Source: an uncultured Ruminococcus sp. (GTDB taxonomy: Bacteria; Bacillota; Clostridia; Oscillospirales; CAG-272). Taken from it: DNA of 16,383 bases. A program made the position numbers and the translations under genes. Below, one piece after another: positions 10,040 through 16,383 of this stretch. Position 1 is the stretch's first letter. The number at the start of each line of letters is the position of its first letter. The notes beneath the pieces were generated by a model, which was not told where the DNA came from, searched no databases, and worked only from the letters and a program-made list of their open reading frames with translations. The stretch covers positions 1 to 16,383 of the forward strand of contig CACZOH010000244.1 of NCBI GenBank assembly GCA_902782785.1, given 5' to 3'.

Positions 10040-10725
10040 AGACCCCTTGCAAGAAGGATGCCGTCGGCGAGCGTTTTCATACCCTTTTTGTCGGGATGGA
10101 TACCGTCAAGCGCGTCGACCGGCGCCGTATTTTTATTTGCGTCCACGAATAAGCAGTTTTTTTCACCCGCGACCTTTTTTATACCCGCGACGTATTCGTC
10201 AAGATGTCTGCCGCCTAAACAGTACGGGAATTCCCAGCCCTGCTCTCCGCGCAGAGTCGAAACGGCGGGAGAGATGCACCAAACCTCCGCGCCGGGATAA
10301 TGCTCCTTAATGCGGTCAAGCATTATGCGGTAGGCGCCGCAGAAGGACTGACGCTCCTCCATATCGCCCTCCGCCTCTATCGGCGTGCCGGAAGCCCAGT
10401 CGTTTACTCCCATGTATATCATTATAACGTCGGGCTTTATATCGCCGTCGCCAAGAAGCGACATCCTCTCGTCAAGATACGCAAAGCTTCCGGGCGTGAA
10501 TTCCGCGTGATAGCTGACGGTACTGCCGGACCATGAATTGTTTTTCAGCAGTCTGCCGCCGAGACGCGATATGATCTGTCCCCACCACGTATCCGTCCAG
10601 CTTTCAATGCCGGCGAGCTTTTTGTTGTTCTCCTCGTAATAGACGGCGTAACCGTCGGGGATATAGCCGATAAGCGTGCTTATCGAGTCACCGACGACGG
10701 AAAAATATTTATCTTTGCAGTCCAT
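10036..10725 (-). CDS. SGNH/GDSL-family hydrolase, cytoplasmic
   Basis: 229 aa, a typical size for a single SGNH hydrolase domain. Block residues seen: Gly-Asp-Ser14 near the N-terminus (nucleophile), Gly67 in SWSGST, Asn108 in GVND, and Asp207-Gly-Ile-His210 (catalytic pair). The set is complete, so an ester or acyl hydrolase activity is expected; the substrate is not evident. There is no signal peptide, so it should act inside the cell. It is unusual in having long insertions after the first block (about 20-50) with many aromatic residues, which could shape substrate choice. The ATG follows GGGGG at 7 nt. It is first in its transcript, under a near-ideal promoter, and its stop overlaps the HD-GYP start by 4 nt. 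Confidence 0.9.
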   Translation of the reverse strand: MDCKDKYFSVVGDSISTLIGYIPDGYAVYYEENNKKLAGIESWTDTWWGQIISRLGGRLLKNNSWSGSTVSYHAEFTPGSFAYLDERMSLLGDGDIKPDVIMIYMGVNDWASGTPIEAEGDMEERQSFCGAYRIMLDRIKEHYPGAEVWCISPAVSTLRGEQGWEFPYCLGGRHLDEYVAGIKKVAGEKNCLFVDANKNTAPVDALDGIHPDKKGMKTLADGILLARGL

Positions 10726-10754
10726 AATAAGACCCCCGTTTTTTATTTTTTTGC

Positions 10755-10783
10755 ATTATATCATAATTTTATTACCATGTCAA
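10755..10783 (-). promoter_or_regulatory. Consensus extended -10 promoter of the SGNH/HD-GYP operon
   Basis: Minus-strand TTGACA (10783-10778), a 17-nt spacer ending in TGA, and TATAAT (10760-10755). Both hexamers are perfect and the TG extension is present. Transcription should start near 10748, about 23 nt before the ATG. Confidence 0.92.
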
Positions 10784-10818
10784 GTAATATTAAGATATAA
10801 GAATACCGCAAATCATGC

Positions 10819-10845
10819 AAAAAAGATGTCGGCGACATCTTTTTG
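10819..10845 (-). terminator. Intrinsic terminator of the GGDEF gene
   Basis: GATGTC / GACATC stem with a 3-nt loop, flanked by A-run and T-run that extend it to 11 bp. It lies 3 nt past the GGDEF stop codon. The flanking A/T runs make it near-symmetrical, so it could work on either strand. Confidence 0.88.
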
Positions 10846-10847
10846 CG

Positions 10848-11960
10848 CTATTTCCGATCCTTGATTATCGTATCGCTGTAAAAATTGTATTTGACCGTTC
10901 TGTCCGATTTTGTCTTGTATAACGCCAGATCGGCTTTTTTGAATATTTCGGAATAATTCTTCTCTTCACCGTGATACAGCGCGATGCCGATGCTGACGCT
11001 CATTTTTCTGTCGGGATCGGGTATTATGACCCGCTCCGCCGCGCCTTCAACTATACGCTTCGCCGTTTTCTCCGCCGTTTCAGGATCGTTCGTATCCTTG
11101 ACGAAAACGATGAATTCATCTCCGCCGAAACGCCCGGTTATCTCCCCTTCGCCGAATTGTTCGCCAAGAAAAGCGCCGAACTGCTTTATCACGCTGTCGC
11201 CCGCGTCGTGACCGTAATTGTCGTTTATGGATTTGAAGCGGTCAAAATCAAGCAGAAGCATGATTCCGCTGTTTTTGCTCTCGTCCTCCAGATATTCGTT
11301 TATAAGCCTTGTAAGGGCGGCTTTGTTGTGCAGTCCCGTCAGCTCGTCCGTGTCCTTCTGAATGTTTATCTTTCTTCGCAGGACGAACTCTTTGATACGT
11401 ATCGAATTGGCGATAATATGTATGAATATGCCGACGACCGTAAACGGTATGATGTTCCCGCAGTCTATCCTCCATATCTCCAAAGGCTTTACTGCGTGCA
11501 TCCAGATGAGGAAAACGGTCGATGCCGCGGTAAGCTCAATAGCCATAAAATACGGCTTGTCTATCATGAACATGGGCGTTATTATGATGAACGCTATGAA
11601 CGTGACGGCGGGTGTGTTGGGATTGTTGCTTGAAAGAAACGCGCCGAAGAGAAACAAAAGCGATATCGAAAGATAAATGATGAACTGGGCGACAAGCGAA
11701 TACTTTTTCAGCGCAAAGAAGAAGCACGTGCCTCCTATCGAATAGATAAGCCCGCTGAGATAAAACACTCTGTTGACGGCCATTATATCGACAAAGAGCG
11801 AAAAGATGAACAATACGAGAAATACAAAGGTCATCATACAGTGAAGAACGCGCCAGACCTCGAAGTTGGAGACGTAAGCGTCCCTTTTCAGCGCTTTGTA
11901 TTCTTCTTTTTCTATTCCGCAATATAAAAGATAATTGCGTACCGTCCTTAAAAATTTCAT
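10848..11960 (-). CDS. Membrane GGDEF diguanylate cyclase
   Basis: 370 aa from the chosen start. Six or so transmembrane helices span about 38-185 and resemble an uncharacterised membrane sensor. The GGDEF domain follows (about 200-360), opening with DTDELTGLHNKAAL, the metal-binding LLLDFDRFKSIND with Asp238, and an intact RFGGDEF (277-283). The active-site motif is canonical, so it should condense two GTP to c-di-GMP. The inhibitory I-site (RxxD five residues before GGDEF) is absent: the positions read Gly-Glu-Gly-Glu. I prefer the ATG at 11960 because AGAGG sits 5 nt before it. An in-frame ATG at 12008 would add 16 residues but has a weak site. The gene is divergent from the dCache/HD-GYP gene. 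Confidence 0.93.
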   Translation of the reverse strand: MKFLRTVRNYLLYCGIEKEEYKALKRDAYVSNFEVWRVLHCMMTFVFLVLFIFSLFVDIMAVNRVFYLSGLIYSIGGTCFFFALKKYSLVAQFIIYLSISLLFLFGAFLSSNNPNTPAVTFIAFIIITPMFMIDKPYFMAIELTAASTVFLIWMHAVKPLEIWRIDCGNIIPFTVVGIFIHIIANSIRIKEFVLRRKINIQKDTDELTGLHNKAALTRLINEYLEDESKNSGIMLLLDFDRFKSINDNYGHDAGDSVIKQFGAFLGEQFGEGEITGRFGGDEFIVFVKDTNDPETAEKTAKRIVEGAAERVIIPDPDRKMSVSIGIALYHGEEKNYSEIFKKADLALYKTKSDRTVKYNFYSDTIIKDRK

Positions 11961-12044
11961 TTTGACCTCTTTACCGTGCGCGGTGCGATTCGTTTTACGG
12001 CGGAGCATTCTTTCACGCGGCGAAATAACATCGCCTGCGTTTTT

Positions 12045-12073
12045 ATTTTATCATACAATATATGATTTGTCAA
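12045..12073 (-). promoter_or_regulatory. Extended -10 promoter of the GGDEF gene
   Basis: Minus-strand TTGACA (12073-12068), 17-nt spacer ending in TGA, TAAAAT (12050-12045). The predicted leader to the ATG at 11960 is about 77 nt and opens with a small hairpin (GGCGA / TCGCC at 12035-12019). I see no match to c-di-GMP riboswitches in it. Confidence 0.85.
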
Positions 12074-12143
12074 GAGGCAATAAACGGACGCTGCGGTTTT
12101 TGGCGCCGCTTCATACGTTCTTTACATTCACGGAAAGCTTTTT

Positions 12144-12163
12144 TATTTATTTTATAATAAATA
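12144..12163 (+). repeat. AT-rich palindrome in the divergent intergenic region
   Basis: TATTTATT and AATAAATA separated by 4 nt form a perfect 8+4+8 inverted repeat. It lies 16 nt upstream of the -35 of the rightward promoter, in the otherwise featureless stretch 12074-12178. It could be an operator or an UP-like element; it is too simple in composition to be sure. Confidence 0.35.
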
Positions 12164-12178
12164 TTATCCCGTCCGTAC

Positions 12179-12207
12179 TTGACTTTTTTGTCTGAAAGTG
12201 GTATTAT
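12179..12207 (+). promoter_or_regulatory. Promoter of the dCache/HD-GYP gene
   Basis: TTGACT (12179-12184), 17-nt spacer ending in TGG, TATTAT (12202-12207). One mismatch in each hexamer, with the TG extension present. The leader is about 55 nt and carries GGAG 6 nt before the ATG at 12269. Confidence 0.75.
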
Positions 12208-12268
12208 AATGGAGTATTGTCGGATTTTCTTCTGCATAAAGAAATTTCCCGAATGAAACGGAGAAAAA

Positions 12269-14722
12269 ATGATTCTTGAGAATTTTGAAAATATAGTAAC
12301 GCTGCTCTGCACTATAGCCGGGCTTATATATTGCGTATTCAAATACATAGAAGGTCCGAAGCGCGGATACCGGTATCTTATCGTCTTCTTCCTTGCCAAT
12401 TTTCTGAGCGAATATTACTGGACGGTATACCAGCTTATCATGTATTCGTCGCCGGACGTATCGGAATTTGCCGCTTATCTCGGCTGGAACGTCGGTTTCC
12501 TCATGCTTACGCTCGCGGTATTTTTCATGCGCAAAAAAGAGGTGCGGCGTTATTTCAACCCCGTCATACTTCTGCCCGTTCTTACGAACGTGCCGCAGTT
12601 CATCCTTTACATCCAGTACGGCGGCATTCTCAACAACTGCTGGGAGGTCGGAGTCACAACGGTATGTATGGTGTTCTGTCTGCAGGATCTGATGTACTAC
12701 GCCGTAAAAAAGAAGGAACGCAGCGGCTTCCCCCTCTTTTCCCTTCTCGTATTCATATATCTCATTCTCCACTACGGAATGTGGACGTCGTCGTGCTTCT
12801 CGTGGGAAAACGATTTTTTGAACCCGTATACGTACTGCTCGTTTGCATGTCCGATAATATGCGTCTTCTTCGCGTACGGCGCAAAAAAGTTCTATGAAGC
12901 GAAAAAGCCCGCCGGTGAATCGGAGAACGCGTCGGAGCTGCGGCTCCGCGTGCTGATGCAGGCTGTCGTTTCCATCATAATCGTCGGTATAAGCGTCGTC
13001 GGCTTCTTTATAGCTTACGGGATCAAAAACTCCCTTGCGGAATCCGGCAGCATTGAAGGAAACGAAAACAAGCTCGTTATCTTTCTTTTCGTGATTTCGG
13101 CGATACTTATTCTTCTCATCCTCGCGCTCGTGTACTTTATGACCGTGCGTTACAGGCGTATCCTCGCGCAAAGCCGCAAGATGAACGAGGGAAAGCGCGG
13201 CAGAATGAATTTCATCTCCACTATCGTGGTCATGCTTGTGCTTATGGTCTTTGCCGGCGTTTATAACAACGTGATACTGTATAACGCCTCCGTCGTCAGC
13301 GTTTACGAGGACGGTGAGGAAGCGATAAAAACGACCGCCACCGAACTTGAAAACTATCTTTCTGTAGCCGTTACTACCCTGCGCGTCACCGCGGACAGCG
13401 TGGATCTGCTTGAGAAAAACGGAAGCTCGGTCGAGGAGATCAGAAAATTCATAGTTGATCAGACTACCATGCAGGCGCAGCAGTTTGACGAGAACTTTAC
13501 CGGTTTGTACGCATACGTAAACGGCGAATACCTTGACGGGCTTGAATGGGTGCCGCCCGAGGGATACGATCCGACGGAAAGAGACTGGTATAAGATAGCC
13601 GTTGGCGCGCGCGGCAAGGTCGTTATAGTTTCACCTTACGTGGACGCGCAGACGGGCTCCGTCGTCATCACCGTTGCAAAAAGCATAGCCGGCGCGGACA
13701 ACAGCCTTACGAACGTCGTGGCGCTCGACGTTATCGTAAACCACATAAAAGAGCTGACGCAGGCGGTCGAAATAGCCGGAAAAGGCTACGGTATGGTCGT
13801 AAATACGGACGGCTTCATAATCGCACACAAAACCGAGGACTACAACGGCGGAAACCTTAAAGAAATATACGGTGAAGAGCTCCTTGACGTCATAATGAAC
13901 GAGAAAACCGGAAAAACGAACGCTATGATAGACGGCGAAAACTGCACGCTTTTCATAGCTCCGGTAATGGATCAGTGGCGCTCCGTCATAGTCATCGGCG
14001 ATACGGAGCTTTTCGGCGATACGTATTCACAGCTCGCCGTCAACATAACGGTTTCGACCATCACGTTCTGCCTGATCGCCTTCTTCTACTATATAGGCTA
14101 CAAGAACGAACAGCTCAACGCCAAAAGAGTTGAGGAAATGACCATTCAGGTCGTCAGCGCGCTCGCCGCGGCGATAGACGCCAAGGACGACTACACGAAA
14201 GGCCATTCGTCAAGAGTTGCGGAATACGCGCGCATGATAGCGGCAAGATCCGGCTTCTCAAAGGCGGAGCAAGACGAAATATATATGATGGGACTGCTCC
14301 ACGACGTCGGAAAGATCGGCGTGCCGGACGAGGTGATAAACAAACCGTCAAAGCTTACGGATGAAGAATTTGAGCTTATCAGGCGTCATCCCGTCATCGG
14401 CGGAAGCATACTCGGAAGCATCAAGGAAAATCCGAGACTTGCGACGGGAGCGAGATGGCACCACGAACGCTACGGCGGAGGAGGTTATCCGGACGGTATA
14501 TCCGGAGATCAGATACCGGCTGAGGCGCGTATAATCGCCGTTGCGGACGCTTACGACGCAATGACGAGCAGACGCAGCTACCGCGGCGTTATGCCCAAGG
14601 AAAAGGTGAGATACGAGATAGAGCACGGAATGAACACGCAGTTCGATCCGCGTTTCGCCAAGGTAATGCTTGCAATGATGGATGAGGACAAGGATTACAC
14701 CATGAGGGAAAAGACCGATTGA
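12269..14722 (+). CDS. Membrane receptor with dCache sensor and HD-GYP phosphodiesterase
   Basis: 817 aa. Order of parts: a seven-or-more-helix membrane region (about 5-295), another helix (about 315-337), an extracytoplasmic double-Cache domain (about 340-585) with the typical PTERDWYKIA near 435-445 and PYVDAQTGSVVITVAKSI, a second membrane helix (about 590-612), then an HD-GYP domain (about 625-805). Visible residues: GHSSRVAEYA, the HD pair at 678-679 with GKIGVPD, His-His-Glu at 731-733, GYP at 739-741, and ARIIAVADAYDAM. The Asp usually found before the GYP glycines is Gly736 here; the metal residues are intact, so activity is still likely. dCache domains bind small ligands such as amino acids, so it probably ties an external signal to c-di-GMP breakdown. 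The extra multi-helix module in front of dCache is unusual. Confidence 0.92.
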   Translation: MILENFENIVTLLCTIAGLIYCVFKYIEGPKRGYRYLIVFFLANFLSEYYWTVYQLIMYSSPDVSEFAAYLGWNVGFLMLTLAVFFMRKKEVRRYFNPVILLPVLTNVPQFILYIQYGGILNNCWEVGVTTVCMVFCLQDLMYYAVKKKERSGFPLFSLLVFIYLILHYGMWTSSCFSWENDFLNPYTYCSFACPIICVFFAYGAKKFYEAKKPAGESENASELRLRVLMQAVVSIIIVGISVVGFFIAYGIKNSLAESGSIEGNENKLVIFLFVISAILILLILALVYFMTVRYRRILAQSRKMNEGKRGRMNFISTIVVMLVLMVFAGVYNNVILYNASVVSVYEDGEEAIKTTATELENYLSVAVTTLRVTADSVDLLEKNGSSVEEIRKFIVDQTTMQAQQFDENFTGLYAYVNGEYLDGLEWVPPEGYDPTERDWYKIAVGARGKVVIVSPYVDAQTGSVVITVAKSIAGADNSLTNVVALDVIVNHIKELTQAVEIAGKGYGMVVNTDGFIIAHKTEDYNGGNLKEIYGEELLDVIMNEKTGKTNAMIDGENCTLFIAPVMDQWRSVIVIGDTELFGDTYSQLAVNITVSTITFCLIAFFYYIGYKNEQLNAKRVEEMTIQVVSALAAAIDAKDDYTKGHSSRVAEYARMIAARSGFSKAEQDEIYMMGLLHDVGKIGVPDEVINKPSKLTDEEFELIRRHPVIGGSILGSIKENPRLATGARWHHERYGGGGYPDGISGDQIPAEARIIAVADAYDAMTSRRSYRGVMPKEKVRYEIEHGMNTQFDPRFAKVMLAMMDEDKDYTMREKTD

Positions 14723-14754
14723 GCTTATCCCGGTTTTATAAGCAAAAAACATCT

Positions 14755-14806
14755 TAATAAAAAAATCACGGTGCGGCTGTATGCCATACCGTGATTTTTA
14801 TTTTTC
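14755..14806. terminator. Bidirectional intrinsic terminator between convergent genes
   Basis: A 12-bp stem AAAAATCACGGT / ACCGTGATTTTT (14761-14772 with 14788-14799) around a loop that can form an inner GGC/GCC pairing. T-runs follow on both strands. It serves the rightward HD-GYP gene and the leftward lipoprotein gene. Confidence 0.92.
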
Positions 14807-14846
14807 AGCGTCAATCGTCCGGCAGATGCAATAATCCGTCGCGGGC

Positions 14847-16025
14847 TTACGGCGTTACGACGCGGACCTTTTTCATCACCGAACCGTTTTTTGTTCCCGC
14901 CGAGGCGTAGACGTTTTCTCCGTCAAAGAAGATCCCCGTCCACACGGATGACTCGCCGTCCGGCGTGCTGAATATGTTTTCGGACGGCGTAAACGATTTT
15001 TCCGTCAGACTGTGAACGTCGCTCCCGTCCGAAACAATGAATTTCATAACGCTTGTACCGTCGCCCTTGACAGTCGCGTTTTCGTCCGTCTGGAAGCTGA
15101 TGAGAAGCCTGCCGTCCGGCAGATAAACTACGCCCGGCGCCGCCGCCTTTGAATCGACGTTTCTCGGCGTGTAAACGGTGACCGGTTCGGACCAGCTGAC
15201 GCCGTCGTCGGAATAAAAGGCTTTCAAAACAAACGGATAACCTTTATTCCGCATGGCGCTGCTCTCTATAACGCAGACGTATCCGCCGTCCGGCGTCCGG
15301 CATAAAACGGGCATACCGTCACGCGAATCGTGCTTTTTACCGTTGCTTATGACCGTGCGTCCGGTCCATTCCGTCCCGTTCCATATCATATATTCGATGT
15401 TCTGCCTGTCGGTAACGGACGGATGGTCGTTTGCGTAAACGCACGCAAGCTCTCCGTTTATCCTTATGAGAAACGGCTCCCATACGCCGCCGTGACCTGA
15501 TCTGTCAGTATATTCGCATACCGTGGAATGGGCTCTCCACGTCCTGCCGCCGTCCTTTGATTCGCTTACGCGTAAAGACGTGTACTGCTTCCCGTTCTTA
15601 TCGGAGGTCGCGCGGTACGCCAGATACAGCGCGTCGCCGTCTTTGTAAAAATTCACGTTTGCGCAATTCAACTCCGGGTAAAACGACGCGCCGACCGGAT
15701 CGGTCCACGTAAGGCCTTTGTCGTCGCTTCTTAAGACGAGGATGCCGTACGCGCTTTCGACTCCGGCTAAAAGATATCCGTCAAATCCGCACACGCGCGG
15801 CGCCCAAGTTCCGCCGAGTATGACCGTTTCTTTTGATTTTTGAAACGTTATCCTCTTCACGATCCTCACCTCACCGGTCCAGGTCTTTTCCGCTGTCGTT
15901 GCCGCGTCAGTCGTTTCCGCCGCTTCCGTCTTTGTTTCTGTTTCCGTTTCCGTGACCGTCGGCGCGGCGCCGCACGACGTCAGGATAACAGCAGATAAAA
16001 GCAGTATTACAGATATTTTTTTCAT
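14847..16025 (-). CDS. Beta-propeller lipoprotein, GH93/sialidase-like glycosidase
   Basis: 392 aa. A signal peptide ends in lipobox LTSC (Cys18), then a Thr/Glu-rich linker (about 22-48), then a propeller with three Asp-box signatures: SDDKGLTW (100-107), SKDGGRTW (156-163) and SDDGVSW (272-278). This places it in the sialidase superfamily, surface-anchored. WEPFLI around Glu183 and RDGMPV...VIES around Glu254 resemble exo-alpha-1,5-L-arabinanases of family GH93, in which two Glu about 72 residues apart act in catalysis (recalled for Arb93A). A sialidase Arg triad is not obvious. Inference: trimming of plant arabinan or a related glycan at the cell surface; no transporter or sugar regulator is beside it. 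The ATG follows GGAGG at a longish 12 nt. Confidence 0.85.
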   Translation of the reverse strand: MKKISVILLLSAVILTSCGAAPTVTETETETKTEAAETTDAATTAEKTWTGEVRIVKRITFQKSKETVILGGTWAPRVCGFDGYLLAGVESAYGILVLRSDDKGLTWTDPVGASFYPELNCANVNFYKDGDALYLAYRATSDKNGKQYTSLRVSESKDGGRTWRAHSTVCEYTDRSGHGGVWEPFLIRINGELACVYANDHPSVTDRQNIEYMIWNGTEWTGRTVISNGKKHDSRDGMPVLCRTPDGGYVCVIESSAMRNKGYPFVLKAFYSDDGVSWSEPVTVYTPRNVDSKAAAPGVVYLPDGRLLISFQTDENATVKGDGTSVMKFIVSDGSDVHSLTEKSFTPSENIFSTPDGESSVWTGIFFDGENVYASAGTKNGSVMKKVRVVTP

Positions 16026-16090
16026 TTTTATGATTTTCCTCCGCTGCTTATGACTTTTAAGGTCTTGCCGAGCGTCATATTTTTATGATA

Positions 16091-16119
16091 ATTATATCAT
16101 AAATGTCAAAGCAAGTCAA
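16091..16119 (-). promoter_or_regulatory. Extended -10 promoter of the beta-propeller lipoprotein gene
   Basis: Minus-strand TTGACT (16119-16114), 17-nt spacer ending in TGA, TATAAT (16096-16091). The -10 sits inside a 20-bp palindrome TTATGATA-ATTA-TATCATAA, which could be an operator. The leader is about 60 nt. Confidence 0.88.
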
Positions 16120-16144
16120 TACCAAATCGGATTTTTCGGATTTA

Positions 16145-16167
16145 TAAAAAAAGCGGCGGAGCGCCGT
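16145..16167 (-). terminator. Intrinsic terminator of a leftward transcript entering from the right
   Basis: Minus-strand CGGCG-CTC-CGCCG stem (one extra G-T pair) followed by CTTTTTTTAT. It is well formed, so a leftward RNA probably ends here. Its source is the unrecognised right-edge element or a gene beyond the window. Confidence 0.7.
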
Positions 16168-16233
16168 GATACATATTCCTTTTGGAAAAATCCCCTTTAT
16201 TTACATTGAATTCATCAATTTCAAGGTCAAAGA

Positions 16234-16242
16234 TGATATAAT
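16234..16242 (+). promoter_or_regulatory. Extended -10 promoter in front of the right-edge element
   Basis: TGATATAAT with no good -35 at 16-18 nt spacing. Extended -10 sites can work without a -35. Transcription would start near 16249 and run right into the inverted repeats. Confidence 0.45.
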
Positions 16243-16248
16243 ATTTCA

Positions 16249-16383
16249 GGATTAGAAACCAAACGGCAGATCCCCGCAAATAAAATGATCCGGAGCCTAG
16301 GGTAACAAGAGTTATCCGAACCCGCTCAAACGGCGCTATTTCGGCTCTTTTCGGTTTGTCGTCATTGGAATACCGGCGTATTC
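16249..16383 (+). ncRNA. Candidate structured RNA or leader (unrecognised, runs off the window)
   Basis: Nested pairings are visible: AAACC (16256-16260) with GGTTT (16353-16357); GGAGCC (16292-16297) with GGCTCT (16343-16348), one G-U; and GGGTAAC / GTTATCC (16300-16306 with 16311-16317) closed by an AAGA tetraloop, one G-U. CAAACGGC occurs twice (16260-16267, 16327-16334). No riboswitch class I know fits: I compared TPP, FMN, SAM, cobalamin, lysine, glycine, purine, c-di-GMP I and II, c-di-AMP, guanidine and T-box consensus motifs from memory. The strand is uncertain, because a leftward terminator lies at 16145-16167. It could also be a dispersed repeat. Confidence 0.4.

Noticed and set aside
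11961..12037. Possible c-di-GMP riboswitch in the GGDEF leader
   Set aside because: The leader has only a 5-bp hairpin and none of the conserved c-di-GMP-I or -II core bases.
12074..12130. Terminator-like GCGG...CCGC between the divergent promoters
   Set aside because: The stem is only 4 bp and no T-run follows on either strand.
12164..13171. 335-codon minus-strand frame opposite the dCache/HD-GYP gene
   Set aside because: Composition is dominated by charged residues typical of reverse reading of membrane helices; it would also run over the promoter of the real gene.
16142..16381. Open minus-strand frame of about 79 codons, entering from the right edge and ending in the T-run of the terminator
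   Set aside because: Its codons differ from the neighbouring genes (many CTA, TTG, CGG, GGA, TCA), its last codons lie inside a terminator stem and T-run, and the nested inverted repeats explain the sequence better. An open frame of this length is not rare by chance over six frames. A protein homologue or synonymous-biased conservation would reverse this.

Overview
The window looks like a chromosomal segment of an uncultured, probably gut-associated member of the Clostridia (Bacillota). This rests on strong AGGAGG-type ribosome binding sites, Gram-positive lipoprotein signal peptides, sigma-A promoters with a TATGATATAAT extended -10, a membrane pyrophosphatase with sodium-pump-type residues, and several diffusible-nucleotide signalling proteins with clostridial architecture. 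Base composition is moderate and fairly even. I see no insertion sequence, phage gene, tRNA, rRNA or CRISPR array. Species-level placement is not possible from the sequence alone.

Region 1 (about 7266 down to 1, minus strand) is one housekeeping operon driven by a clear sigma-A promoter: argS (arginyl-tRNA synthetase), yebC (translation/regulatory factor), hppA (ion-pumping membrane pyrophosphatase), murQ (N-acetylmuramic acid 6-phosphate etherase), then a membrane-anchored VanY-like protein whose catalytic residues are replaced. The start of a sixth gene lies at the left edge. Intergenic gaps are 1 to 36 nt with no internal terminator. The set links translation, pyrophosphate recycling and cell-wall amino-sugar recovery. 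Pyrophosphate released by tRNA charging is a substrate for HppA, though that functional link is inference.

Region 2 (about 10783 down to 7343, minus strand) has a consensus promoter, an SGNH-family hydrolase, a six-helix membrane HD-GYP phosphodiesterase that overlaps it by 4 nt, and, 84 nt further on, a lipoprotein of unknown function followed by terminator hairpins.

Region 3 (about 10819 to 14806) is a divergent pair of cyclic-di-GMP genes. A membrane GGDEF diguanylate cyclase reads left and a large dCache/HD-GYP receptor reads right, each from its own extended -10 promoter. Together with the HD-GYP of region 2, this makes one predicted synthase and two predicted hydrolases within about 6 kb: a local c-di-GMP module sensing from the membrane.

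Region 4 (14755 to 16383) holds a bidirectional terminator, a lipoprotein with a beta-propeller resembling GH93 exo-arabinanases and sialidases, and at the right edge a gene-free stretch with an extended -10 promoter followed by nested inverted repeats. That stretch is the best candidate here for an unrecognised structured RNA, and it runs off the window.

The strongest leads for novelty are the degenerate VanY-like protein, the right-edge structured element, the SGNH/HD-GYP translational coupling and the uncharacterised lipoprotein.
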